Of a DNA stretch of 64,000 nucleotides, positions 25,615 through 34,165 are shown one piece after another. The position numbers were made by a program, and so were the translations under genes. Each line of letters starts with the position of its first letter. Position 1 is the stretch's first letter. Source of the stretch: CAYTPI01 sp964439625 (lineage in GTDB: Bacteria > Chloroflexota > Anaerolineae > Aggregatilineales > UBA3940); assembly GCA_964439625.1 (NCBI GenBank), contig CAYTPI010000001.1:62001-126000 (forward strand), written 5' to 3'. Below the pieces are notes generated by a model that had not been told where the DNA came from, made no database searches, and saw nothing but the letters and a program-made list of their open reading frames with translations.

Positions 25615-25650
25615 GCTAAAAAGTCCTGCTTCTACAAGCAGGACTTTAAT
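25615..25650. terminator. Bidirectional terminator between the 3D-domain gene and rpsA
   Basis: AAAGTCCTGCTT pairs perfectly with AAGCAGGACTTT over 12 bp with a 4-base loop (25620-25647). There is an A-rich flank on the left and a T-rich one on the right, so it works in both directions. Confidence 0.85.
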
Positions 25651-25670
25651 GTAAGTTGCGAAACCATTAT

Positions 25671-26969
25671 TTAATCTTTAGCAATGATATCCTCAGCAGC
25701 GGCTGCCAGTTCGTCACTGTCTTCGATTGCATCATTAACGGTTTGCCTGTTGTCCGCCAGACGGTTTTCTACCTCATTTACGATCAATGCTGCGGAGTTG
25801 TCGCTTTCACTACGGGTAGAGAGCCATACTAACTGCTCATCAGATGAGACGTCGTCAAGGCTCAGCGCAATTTGACGATCTTCCGTGTTAATTTCGATGA
25901 TGCGCACGGGCAGCTCATCACCCTTGCGCACTACATCGCTGGGGTGGCTTGGATTGTAGCTTGCCATTCGGCTCACATGCAGCAGACCAACAATGCCATT
26001 TGGCAGCATCGCAAAGGCCCCGAAGTCAACGACGTTGGTGACGTTCACTGTAATGATGTCACCGACATTATATTCCTCGTTGACATTCTGCCATGGGTCA
26101 GGCAGCACGGCCTTACGACTGAGGCTAATACGTTCCTTCTCAACGTCAACTTCTTCGATGCGCACCTTGACTTTTTCCCCAACTTTCAGGATGTCACTGG
26201 GTGCCTCTACAAACTGCCAATCCAACTCAGACACATGAATCAAGCCGTCAACACCGCCAATGTCAACGAAGGCACCGTAAGGCATCAAACTGACTACCGT
26301 TCCTTCGATTACGTCGCCGACGTTCAAGTCTTCCATGCGTTGGGCCCGCGCCTGTTGCTGTGCGGCCCGCTCAGATAAAACCAGCCGGTTGCGCTGGCGG
26401 TTAATGTCGATGACTTTCAATTGAAGTTTATTTTCGACCATGTCAGATTTAGCGTCAGCCATTTCATCACGGCTTTGCCCGCGTGGAACCTCTAACAGAT
26501 GTGAGTTCGGGACAAACCCACGGATTCGACCGAAGCTCACCAGAACGCCACCCTTATTCGTGCCGACCACCTGTGCTGAGACGGTCTCACCCGACTCTAA
26601 CAGTTGCTCAGCCCGCTCCCAGTCTTTTTCCTCTAACGCCCGGTTGATTGAAACAATCAACTGACCATTCGAATTGCGCGGCTGTAAGACATAGACTTTA
26701 ATCTCTTGACCCTTCACTAGGCTGTCAACCAGCTCTTCGTCAAGTCTGTCAAGGTCAGTCCTTGGTACGAACGCATCTCGTTTCGCACCAACATCAACCA
26801 TAATATCCGTCTCGGTTTTCTCGAGAATGATTCCGTCTAGAATCTGACCACGCTCTGGGTCATCATAATCGTAAGCGTCCAGTAATTCAGCGAAGCTTAG
26901 ATCGTCATTATCATCATTACTCTGGGATTTCATAGTCGCGCTGTAATCCATATCAGTTGTCAAGGTCAA
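25671..26969 (-). CDS. rpsA: 30S ribosomal protein S1
   Basis: An mRNA-binding ribosomal protein with four S1 (OB-fold) domains: residues about 40-110 (DGIILEKTETDIMVDVGAKR), 125-200 (VSAQVVGTNKGGVLVSFGRI), 217-286 (IEGTVVSLMPYGAFVDIGGV) and 301-371 (TVNVTNVVDFGAFAMLPNGI). Four domains is the usual number in Gram-positive and related phyla (E. coli has six). The first domain is the least canonical. The TTG start at 26969 has AGGGAG about 9 bases upstream. N- and C-terminal extensions are acidic. The long upstream region carries hairpins and a possible promoter (27054-27116), suggesting leader regulation. Confidence 0.92.
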   Translation of the reverse strand: MTLTTDMDYSATMKSQSNDDNDDLSFAELLDAYDYDDPERGQILDGIILEKTETDIMVDVGAKRDAFVPRTDLDRLDEELVDSLVKGQEIKVYVLQPRNSNGQLIVSINRALEEKDWERAEQLLESGETVSAQVVGTNKGGVLVSFGRIRGFVPNSHLLEVPRGQSRDEMADAKSDMVENKLQLKVIDINRQRNRLVLSERAAQQQARAQRMEDLNVGDVIEGTVVSLMPYGAFVDIGGVDGLIHVSELDWQFVEAPSDILKVGEKVKVRIEEVDVEKERISLSRKAVLPDPWQNVNEEYNVGDIITVNVTNVVDFGAFAMLPNGIVGLLHVSRMASYNPSHPSDVVRKGDELPVRIIEINTEDRQIALSLDDVSSDEQLVWLSTRSESDNSAALIVNEVENRLADNRQTVNDAIEDSDELAAAAEDIIAKD

Positions 26970-27053
26970 CTGTACTATCTCCCTTCAAAAAAACTAAAAT
27001 AAAGCACCCTGCCGCGTTTTGACGAGTTCACGGTAACTGTGCGCCTCCTGTAT

Positions 27054-27085
27054 TAAGTTAGACGGGTGCAGCCTGAACTAACTTA
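27054..27085 (-). promoter_or_regulatory. Hairpin in the presumed rpsA leader
   Basis: TAAGTTAG and CTAACTTA (8-bp arms) enclose 16 bases in the presumed rpsA 5' leader. S1 represses its own mRNA in many bacteria, so this stem may be an autoregulatory site. No T-box, TPP or other known riboswitch core was recognised. Confidence 0.35.
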
Positions 27086-27094
27086 CAGAAATGT

Positions 27095-27116
27095 ATCAGG
27101 CGAAAGCCTGATTATA
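27095..27116 (-). promoter_or_regulatory. Hairpin plus perfect -10 hexamer upstream of rpsA
   Basis: ATCAGGC-GAAA-GCCTGAT (27095-27112, perfect 7-bp arms) overlaps a minus-strand TATAAT (27111-27116). The -35 region (TTTTAT, 16-base spacer) is weak. The transcript would begin about 135 bases before the rpsA start. The hairpin overlaps the start region and could be an operator for rpsA, which would need testing. Confidence 0.4.
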
Positions 27117-27372
27117 CACGCCTCCTATAAACATAAAAGCCACTGCGCAATGGAACGAGCAACACATGTGGCACACTCGGGCTAACATCACCCGGTAAAA
27201 TACTCAATTGGATAAACCAATTTACGCTTGTCAAGTATGACGATGTTCCATTGTTCGGTCAATTATTTCTCAGAAGACCATTTGGTTTATTTTATCTTTG
27301 CTAATCTAGTTAGACAAGCATTCTATGATATATTCATTGATAGTTTACCCACAGTTTGTATGAAGGGTATTA

Positions 27373-27398
27373 AATAGCATGCTGATCAGCATGCTATT
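27373..27398. repeat. Perfect 26-bp palindrome
   Basis: AATAGCATGCTGATCAGCATGCTATT reads the same on both strands with no spacer. It is 35 bases upstream of a second hairpin (AGTCGCTC-TTA-GAGCGACT, 27428-27446). On the minus strand it lies downstream of the DUF5684-like gene, where a hairpin followed by TTTAAT could act as a weak terminator. Protein-binding site or RNA hairpin are both possible. Confidence 0.8.
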
Positions 27399-27427
27399 GA
27401 GAAAAATCTAATGTAATTGTGAACCCC

Positions 27428-27446
27428 AGTCGCTCTTAGAGCGACT
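27428..27446 (-). terminator. Hairpin after the DUF5684-like gene
   Basis: AGTCGCTC-TTA-GAGCGACT, perfect 8-bp arms, right after the stop of the gene at 27458. On the minus strand it is followed by GGGGTT, not a T run, so termination is uncertain; it may protect the 3' end. Confidence 0.4.
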
Positions 27447-27457
27447 AGATTAAAAAT

Positions 27458-27901
27458 TTACATTGATGGCGAAGCGACTGAGGACATGCTATCACCAGTG
27501 TATTCAGCGTCACCATAGCCAGCAAGTAGGTAAGGAATTGAGCAGTTGCTTAAGGCACCCAAGATAGCGTAGAGCGTGCTGGATTCGGGTTTGCCATACA
27601 CTTCGGCTGTTGCTTGACCGATTAGGAAACCAAACACCAAATTGAGGGGTGAGATCAACATAAGTAGACCATACCAGCCCGGTTTCTTGGCAACTTCTGC
27701 CATCACCCAGTAGTTATAAACTGGGATAATTGCCTTCCAACCTGGTTCGCCCGCTTTCTCAAAAGCTTGCCAGATGCCGTAAATGACTGCAACAGTAATT
27801 GCCAAACCGATGATGAAGCTGCAAAGGCCACCGATGATTGCCGCAAAAGTGCCGCCGCTTCCGTCGCCCTGTTGCAACAAAACTGCCAATGGAATATCCA
27901 C
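27458..27901 (-). CDS. DUF5684-like integral membrane protein
   Basis: A 147-residue protein with about four hydrophobic segments. It has the family's characteristic cluster: WQAFEKAGEPGWKAIIPVYN, then KKPGWYGLLMLISP and the C-terminal YLLAGYGDAEYTG. Proteins of this type are small membrane proteins of unknown function, sometimes near signal-peptidase genes; none is found here. The start at 27901 is the first ATG after AGGAG (in TATAGGAGTT). It sits alone, downstream of long intergenic DNA. Confidence 0.65.
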   Translation of the reverse strand: MDIPLAVLLQQGDGSGGTFAAIIGGLCSFIIGLAITVAVIYGIWQAFEKAGEPGWKAIIPVYNYWVMAEVAKKPGWYGLLMLISPLNLVFGFLIGQATAEVYGKPESSTLYAILGALSNCSIPYLLAGYGDAEYTGDSMSSVASPSM

Positions 27902-28075
27902 TTCTTAACTCCTATAAGGTTGAGGATCAAAAGATACAAAGCATGATCATTATAGACACTCTTGCACATTGTGCCACTGCTCCCTCATATATTACTATAG
28001 TTCCAGCTCAAGACCTTGTTAAATGTAGTTTGCCAGTTGCTTGTTCGGTCGGCACCATGTTGGTTGATTAGGCGC

Positions 28076-28081
28076 TATAAT
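28076..28081 (+). promoter_or_regulatory. -10 element of the zinc-ribbon gene pair
   Basis: A perfect TATAAT lies 39 bases before ATG 28121. No matching -35 is found at 16-18 bases, so activator dependence is possible. The gene starts with two ATG codons. Confidence 0.4.
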
Positions 28082-28120
28082 AGTCACGGAGCATAGTCAA
28101 CCACAGGGATAGAGACTGAG

Positions 28121-29491
28121 ATGATGGGTTTTCCCCCCGAAGGGTTCGTCCAAGTTGAATCTAAAGTAGCCGGAGTTATCGTCTACAAACCAAAGCAAGA
28201 CGGAGAGGCCGAGGCACGCGAGGTGGTCAATTTTGCTTGCCCGAACTGCCTTGCAAAGACGGCTTACTCAGCAAAAGACGGCGGCCTTAAGTGTACAAAT
28301 TGCGGCTACTATGAACCGCCATCACAACCAGCCGTAGGTAAATCAGCCGAGCAGTTTGAATTTAAGGCTGATATGTACGAACAAGCTGCCCATGGCTGGG
28401 GTGAAGTCCGTGAAGAAATCGAATGCCAAAATTGTTATGCGGTCTTTTCCCTGCCGGAAGGGCAGCTTACCAGCGAGTGTCCGTTTTGCGCCTCACGCAA
28501 GGTGATCCAATATAAGGCCTCACAAGACTCATTACGTCCGCGCTTTCTCATTCCATTTACGAAAACCCCTGACGACATTGCCCCATTAGTCACAGATTGG
28601 TTGGGCAAGAGCTGGATGGTGCCAGCGACCCTACGCCGCAAGGCCCGCCTGCAAGAATTTACTGGGATATATCTGCCCTTCTGGACGTTCGATGCTGACA
28701 CGACTGGCTCATGGAAAGCATTGGTCGGCATTAAAAAGACTCGCCGATACTATTCGGATGGTCAATGGCGGGCGCAAAGCTACATCGATTGGCAGTGGCG
28801 TAATGGTGGCGTTTACCGGTTGTTTGACGATTTTATTGTCAGCGGAACGCGCCATGTAACCCACGGCATTCTGAAAGGGATGTCTAACTTTGACATGACA
28901 AAACTGGCTGCCTACGATCCGTCTTACTTAGCTGGATGGCAGGCACAGGCCTACGAAATTCCACTCGATGAAGCTTGGCAGAATGGACGCGAACTGATGC
29001 GCGAGGAAGTCCGCGAAGATGCCAAGGCGGATGCCCTGAGCGGTGAGGGCCAGCATGTTAAGAACATGTCCGTCTCGCTGAACTATGCCAATGAGAGTTG
29101 GCGCTATATCCTACTGCCGGTTTACTTGTCCGCCTTCAACTATCAAGGTGAAACCTATCAGTTTGTGGCAAATGGTCAGACTGGTGCCGTGGCAGGCTCA
29201 CGCCCTGTCGATTGGTTTAAGGTCTATCTGGCTGTGGCCCTCTGGCTGATACCAGGCTTATTTCTCTCGATGGTAGCGTTCATTCTGACGATCATTTTTG
29301 GCCCCTTCGGAATGATTGCAGGTGGGCTAGCGTTGGCAGCGTTTACTGGCGGCATTGCCTTCGCACGTCAAATTGTCACAAAAGCCCGTAAGGTCGCCCG
29401 TCCAGATGGCTTGGATGGGGTCTATATTGGGGGCATCGTTCCATGGCGACTGGACTCACCGAGTCAAACTGACAAGCCGCAGCCTGAGTAA
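28121..29491 (+). CDS. Zinc-ribbon membrane protein (TFIIB-type zinc ribbon family)
   Basis: A 456-residue protein. The N-terminal region has two Cys-rich ribbons: CPNCLAKT paired with CTNC (residues 36-58), and CQNCYAVF paired with CPFC (about 102-125). A long soluble domain follows, with FLIPFTKTPDDIAPL, EFTGIYLPFWTFDADTTG and YILLPVYLSAFNYQGETY. Two or three membrane helices lie near the C-terminus (YLAVALWLIPGLFLSMVAFI and IAGGLALAAFTGGIAF). Database names for this family mention TFIIB or PriA-like zinc ribbons, but no enzymatic motif is visible. It is followed 20 bases later by a paralogue. Confidence 0.65.
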   Translation: MMGFPPEGFVQVESKVAGVIVYKPKQDGEAEAREVVNFACPNCLAKTAYSAKDGGLKCTNCGYYEPPSQPAVGKSAEQFEFKADMYEQAAHGWGEVREEIECQNCYAVFSLPEGQLTSECPFCASRKVIQYKASQDSLRPRFLIPFTKTPDDIAPLVTDWLGKSWMVPATLRRKARLQEFTGIYLPFWTFDADTTGSWKALVGIKKTRRYYSDGQWRAQSYIDWQWRNGGVYRLFDDFIVSGTRHVTHGILKGMSNFDMTKLAAYDPSYLAGWQAQAYEIPLDEAWQNGRELMREEVREDAKADALSGEGQHVKNMSVSLNYANESWRYILLPVYLSAFNYQGETYQFVANGQTGAVAGSRPVDWFKVYLAVALWLIPGLFLSMVAFILTIIFGPFGMIAGGLALAAFTGGIAFARQIVTKARKVARPDGLDGVYIGGIVPWRLDSPSQTDKPQPE

Positions 29492-29511
29492 GCTGATAGA
29501 AGGAGCATCGC

Positions 29512-30690
29512 ATGCAGCAAGACACAACAGCACCTACGATGGAAAGTCAAGTCGATTGGAAAAACCTTTGGGGTCTCGAACTTGAGCAAGCAAACTGCTC
29601 ACTCTGTGACGCCTCCTACCTGCTGCCTGAGGCGATGGCTCGCTTCGGGCAGGAACCCTGCCCGAACTGCTCGCGCGCCTTTTTGGAAGTCGCAGAAAAG
29701 ACCGTCGCCCAGCCGGACTTTGCGCGTGCTCCTGAGCTTGTCGTGGAGTTCTTGGTTGAGCCAGCCCAAGCCGTTGACTTGATGATGAGGTTTGTCAAGC
29801 AAATTAAGCAGCCTCCGCCTGATATCACCAAGCAAAATCTAGCAGATCGCCTTCGGCGTGTTTATCTACCAGTTTGGTTGGTAGATGCTACTGTGCAAGC
29901 GCAATGGGGTATGGATGTTGGCTTTGACTATGATGTTGTGAGCCATCAGGAGCGCCATGTTGACGGTAAGTGGGTATCACAAGAGGTAAAGAAAAACCGG
30001 GTCGAATGGGAGCCACGTGTCGGGTTAATGGAACGTCGTTACGATAACATCCACGCGGCTGCCTTAGACGGGTATTTTAACCTGGAGAAACAGGTCAAAG
30101 CGTTTGACGAAAAAACCGCGGTACCCTATCAAGCTGACCAATTAAGTCAGGCTTATATCCTTCTACCTGATCGCGCGACCGACGATGCTTGGAATGATGC
30201 CGAGGTAGGTATGCTACAGCGTGGCAAGGCTGATGCGCTCGCTGCCGTCGAAGCCCACCATAACCGCGACTTTAAATGGTCACCTCAGTACAGTGATAAA
30301 AACTGGACGCTGTTATTAGTACCGCTCTATACATCTTACTATCTCGATGATGACCGGATGCCGCATGTGCTGTTCGTCAATGGGCAGCGGGGGGGCATCA
30401 ATGGGGCCTTGAAGGCTTCAGAAAAGCAAGCGCGCCGCTTTGTCATCCCTACTACGATTGTAGCGTTTGTCGTCGTTGCCTTATCATTGATTGTCGGTGC
30501 CGTTGGTATCCTGAGCGGGCTGCTTCCAGTCGCCTTAATCAGTGTCCTTGGGGTTTTATTTGCAATAATGCTTGTTGTGCTGGCGTTTGCCCCAGTGGCT
30601 TCAGCGACTATGTTCAATCGCAAATACGATCAGTTGCGCGTTTTCTTCAAGCCGTACCGCCCTGAGCTAAATAAAACGCTGGGTAAATAG
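29512..30690 (+). CDS. Zinc-ribbon membrane protein, paralogue of the preceding gene
   Basis: A 392-residue protein with one Cys-rich ribbon (CSLCDASYLLP paired with CPNCS, residues 29-52). The homologous soluble core includes RRVYLPVWLVDATVQAQWG, YILLPDRATDDAW and LLLVPLYTSYYLDDDR, followed by two or three C-terminal membrane helices. It shares the YLPxWxxDA, LPVY/PLY and GQ-G-NG motifs with the upstream protein but lacks the first ribbon. The start at 29512 has AAGGAG 8 bases upstream. Co-transcription with 28121-29491 is likely and the two may form a heteromer. Converges on the 1138-residue kinase gene (19-base gap). Confidence 0.65.
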   Translation: MQQDTTAPTMESQVDWKNLWGLELEQANCSLCDASYLLPEAMARFGQEPCPNCSRAFLEVAEKTVAQPDFARAPELVVEFLVEPAQAVDLMMRFVKQIKQPPPDITKQNLADRLRRVYLPVWLVDATVQAQWGMDVGFDYDVVSHQERHVDGKWVSQEVKKNRVEWEPRVGLMERRYDNIHAAALDGYFNLEKQVKAFDEKTAVPYQADQLSQAYILLPDRATDDAWNDAEVGMLQRGKADALAAVEAHHNRDFKWSPQYSDKNWTLLLVPLYTSYYLDDDRMPHVLFVNGQRGGINGALKASEKQARRFVIPTTIVAFVVVALSLIVGAVGILSGLLPVALISVLGVLFAIMLVVLAFAPVASATMFNRKYDQLRVFFKPYRPELNKTLGK

Positions 30691-30709
30691 ATCGTAGCTA
30701 GGGGTTAGG

Positions 30710-33700
30710 TTAGGGGTCGATGGTCGTTTGAGGTGTGCTAAAGAATGGCCCACTGCCGCCACCGCTTTTGTTCGTGTAGACGGGTATAGTAAGTGTAAAA
30801 ATACTGCCGCCTTCTTCTGCATCACGCACCCAGATGCGCCCACCATGCGCCTCAATAGCTAACTGGCAGAATGCCAGCCCGATGCCCGTACTATAGCGGC
30901 GTCCTTGCCGCCCGGGTACTTGCTTGAAGCGATCAAAGATGCTCTTCTTGAATTCGTCTGGAATGCCGGGACCTTGGTCGTGTACTTCGACTTGCAGCAC
31001 CTCTGTCCCTGCTTCTTCTAGCTCTGTACGAAAGGCTTTCAACGCGACAAGAGTGCCCGGTTCTGTATACTTGAGCGCGTTATCAACGATGTTCAGGATC
31101 ACACGTTCGATCATGCTTGGATCAACGCGTGTCTCAGGTAAGTTCTTTTCAACCTCTGCTGTTAGCACGACGTCGAGTTCTTGGGCGATGGGCCGCATCT
31201 CCCCGATGACCGCGTCAATTGTCGAGGTGATATCGATAATTGACGCATCTACAGAAATATTACCATCACTCAAGCGAGATACATCGAGCAGGTCATTGAT
31301 TAGGTTCAACAACTTTTTGATGGCTCGCGAACTTGTCTGCACAGACTGGAAAATAATGGCATTATCTGGCTCAGCATGGCGCTCGATTAACGACATGCTG
31401 GTCATAACCGCCGTCAACGGGCCGCGTAGGTCGTGTACCATCATACTGGTTAGGTCTTCGCGTGCCTGTTCTAGTTCGTGTTGTTCGGTAACGTCGCGGA
31501 AGATCAGCAATAGGCCAATGAAGTTGCCATTGGTATCTCGCACTGGAGTCACTGTCCGCTCTACAAATCTCTGCCGCTTGTTGATGGTCACACGAGTGAC
31601 ATATAGGTCGGTTTGGGCGGGCATATTGGGGTTGCGAATGCAGCGGCCCAACAGCGTTTTTAATTCACCTTCTTTATAGCCCAGGCCTTCGCCTAGTGCA
31701 GTTAATGGGTCTTGGGCGAATTGCTCTGGGCTGCGCTCCATGAAATCGTCGCGGGCGAAATCCCAAAAGTCGTGCATGCGCGAATTTGTCATCACAATAC
31801 GTGAACGTCCATCGATCATCAGTAACCCATCGAGGCTAGAGTCCAAAATCGCATGGAGACGGTCGCGCACGAGCTGCGAGTGGAAGAATAATTGCGCATT
31901 GCGAATAGCAATCGACGCTTGAACTGCTAATTGACTGACAAACTTAACATCATCATCGTTAAAAGTCTGTTCGTGGGGGCTTTCAAGGATGATGGCTCCG
32001 ATCACAGTCGTCTCTTGGAAGATTGGGATGCCCAACTGCGATAAGGGTTCCCCTGCGTCTATTATCTGTTGGTTGATCACTGTTTCGCCTTGCTCAACGA
32101 CAATATTGGTTGACTCTTCCTGCGCAACGTGATGCGGCATCCGACGTGACACAGTTGGATCGAACCCACGCCAGGCCACCAAGTTTAGGGCACCGCCAAT
32201 ACCAAGCTGCTCAGATTCGTGAAGATCACCTGCGAGCAGCAAAATCCCAGATGCAGCACTCGTAGCCTCTACTGCCGAGTCGATGAGGAGGTCAAACACC
32301 TGTTCCAAGTCGAGTGTCGAGCTTAAGCGCCTTCCAATCTCGCTGACACTGACAATTTGTTCTGCCTGACGGCTTACCTGCTCATCAACGCGTTCATAGA
32401 GACGAGCATTTTCAATTGCCAATGCTGATTGGTTGGCGAAGGTGCCTAGCATCCGTAGTTCAGTCTGTCCAAAGCGGTGAATATGCTTGTAGTAGATAGC
32501 AATGATGCCAACGATCTTTATGGGGCTGGTCAGGGGTAGGTAGGCATATGACGTGAAGTCTTCTTGCTCAGCCAGTAGGCGTACTGCTTGAAATACCTGT
32601 GTGTTGGGGTCATGAACGTTCTCGATTGTAATGATTTCGCCCTCTGCCAGTAGCCGCTCGATTTCTTCCGGTTGTAAGGGCAGGTTAATTGCCTGAGACC
32701 GGACTGTATAACCAGGCGAAAACTTCTCGGCATGAGCCAACTCTAGCTTGATACTGTCGTCGCTTGTCTCGTTGAGGAGATAAATCGCTGCTTTATCGCA
32801 ATTGGCAAATTGTACAATACCTTCCGCAATCAGATTAAGAACACGCTCCGGGTCGAGCGAAGCGCTCAGTGAGATATTAAGTAGGTTGAGACGCTCCAAA
32901 CGTTCCGCATGCCCGGCTGACTCCTCATAAAGCATGGCATTTTCAAGCGCGACGCCTGTCTGTGAAGCAATGGCACTAAAGATATCAAAGTCGCTTTGCG
33001 TAAACTTCTCCTCAGGCGTTCCGGCTTTTCGCCACGTCAACATACAACCCAACGTCCGCCCCGAAGCGCTGATCGGAACACCCATCCAACTTCCGACACC
33101 TTCTGGGAGTTTATGTGCCTCGTTGACGAGCAAGGGCGTCTCTTTTTCTAAGAGCGTCTGCGTCAGCGGGTCAGACGGAGGATGTGTCCAGCCATTACCC
33201 TGACGGGTACCATCGAGCATCTCAAGTGCGGTTTGCCAAGTCTTATCTTGCGGACGCTGCATAATAATGCGCAAATTACGGGTGCCCAGCAACTGTTCAG
33301 ACTGAATGTAGACATTATCAACGAGGCTTCCAAGGTCGAGCGTGCTGCGTAATGCGCGGTGCATTGTGCTAAAAGACTGTAGTTGATGCACTTGGTTAAC
33401 GAGTGAGCGATGCGTCTTTTCAATTTGGCTGGCCATAAAGGCAATCGCAGCCACAATTGCGCAAAAGACCCACAGGGCGGCACTGCCTAACTGCCAGAAG
33501 GTGAGAGCACCAAGTGGAGCAAGAATCATTGGTAAAATTTGTATCGCAAGGATGGTTTGTCGATGCTCAAATGCAAGCCGCAGCGCAGGTAGCTTGCGAC
33601 TAACCAAGTCGAGAATGAGTAGTCCGTCGTACACAATCAGGAAGATGAGGATTGCGATACTGACTTGTGCAGCCGTTTGCACGCTCGGGACACCATCAAG

Positions 33701-34126
33701 CGGAACTACCCCCCCAAGTGCCATAAATGTGACGGAGGCAGCAACCAAGGCCAGAATGTTTTTTGACAGTAGCCAAACCTCATCTAGTAGGCGCGTGCTA
33801 ACCGGCTGCGTTGCCTGTTGGTTGTGGTGGAGAATGAGATGCAGAATACCACCGGCAATTAGGCCGACTGTGAGGGCGATGTAAGCCGTGCTTTCACCCA
33901 GCGAGAAGTAACATAATAGCGATGCTACCGGCAGCAGGGTCAAGTCTTGAAAATCAAACTTGAGGCTGGTATTTCGAATAACAGCAACCATAATGATAAG
34001 TGGTGCGGTAATCAAAATTGCGCCGAACAAGGCACTAAGAGAAGGCGGAGCCTGAATCATCAATACAATGATACTGGCTAACCCGGCAACAAGTCTGATG
34101 GTGATGTTAGCCACTAAGTTCTTCAT
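30710..34126 (-). CDS. Membrane-bound multi-GAF/PAS sensor histidine kinase
   Basis: A 1138-residue kinase. The N-terminal about 240 residues form 7-8 membrane helices (a MASE-like sensor module). Three GAF domains follow (about 250-405, 410-590, 600-760), then a PAS domain (770-890) and the HisKA-HATPase core: H-box MMVHDLRGPL with His near 897, N-box VDNALKYTEP, DQGPGIPDEF and TGIGLAFCQLAIEAHGG (G2). No receiver is attached, so it needs a separate partner; the nearest are the CheY-like proteins in the window. It is the third of three same-strand genes (GTPase, 1482-residue kinase, this gene) with a 39-base gap from the previous one. Confidence 0.93.
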   Translation of the reverse strand: MKNLVANITIRLVAGLASIIVLMIQAPPSLSALFGAILITAPLIIMVAVIRNTSLKFDFQDLTLLPVASLLCYFSLGESTAYIALTVGLIAGGILHLILHHNQQATQPVSTRLLDEVWLLSKNILALVAASVTFMALGGVVPLDGVPSVQTAAQVSIAILIFLIVYDGLLILDLVSRKLPALRLAFEHRQTILAIQILPMILAPLGALTFWQLGSAALWVFCAIVAAIAFMASQIEKTHRSLVNQVHQLQSFSTMHRALRSTLDLGSLVDNVYIQSEQLLGTRNLRIIMQRPQDKTWQTALEMLDGTRQGNGWTHPPSDPLTQTLLEKETPLLVNEAHKLPEGVGSWMGVPISASGRTLGCMLTWRKAGTPEEKFTQSDFDIFSAIASQTGVALENAMLYEESAGHAERLERLNLLNISLSASLDPERVLNLIAEGIVQFANCDKAAIYLLNETSDDSIKLELAHAEKFSPGYTVRSQAINLPLQPEEIERLLAEGEIITIENVHDPNTQVFQAVRLLAEQEDFTSYAYLPLTSPIKIVGIIAIYYKHIHRFGQTELRMLGTFANQSALAIENARLYERVDEQVSRQAEQIVSVSEIGRRLSSTLDLEQVFDLLIDSAVEATSAASGILLLAGDLHESEQLGIGGALNLVAWRGFDPTVSRRMPHHVAQEESTNIVVEQGETVINQQIIDAGEPLSQLGIPIFQETTVIGAIILESPHEQTFNDDDVKFVSQLAVQASIAIRNAQLFFHSQLVRDRLHAILDSSLDGLLMIDGRSRIVMTNSRMHDFWDFARDDFMERSPEQFAQDPLTALGEGLGYKEGELKTLLGRCIRNPNMPAQTDLYVTRVTINKRQRFVERTVTPVRDTNGNFIGLLLIFRDVTEQHELEQAREDLTSMMVHDLRGPLTAVMTSMSLIERHAEPDNAIIFQSVQTSSRAIKKLLNLINDLLDVSRLSDGNISVDASIIDITSTIDAVIGEMRPIAQELDVVLTAEVEKNLPETRVDPSMIERVILNIVDNALKYTEPGTLVALKAFRTELEEAGTEVLQVEVHDQGPGIPDEFKKSIFDRFKQVPGRQGRRYSTGIGLAFCQLAIEAHGGRIWVRDAEEGGSIFTLTIPVYTNKSGGGSGPFFSTPQTTIDP

Positions 34127-34165
34127 AGAATAAGTTTACCTTAAACCTGCCTTGTTTGGCCCATA

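Larger units (their letters stand above)
27117..27457. other. AT-rich intergenic stretch between rpsA and the DUF5684-like gene
   Basis: No gene is supported. It contains one perfect 26-bp palindrome and one hairpin with 8-bp arms, listed separately. It includes the presumed rpsA promoter region on the minus strand and the 3' end of the DUF5684-like transcript. Confidence 0.5.
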
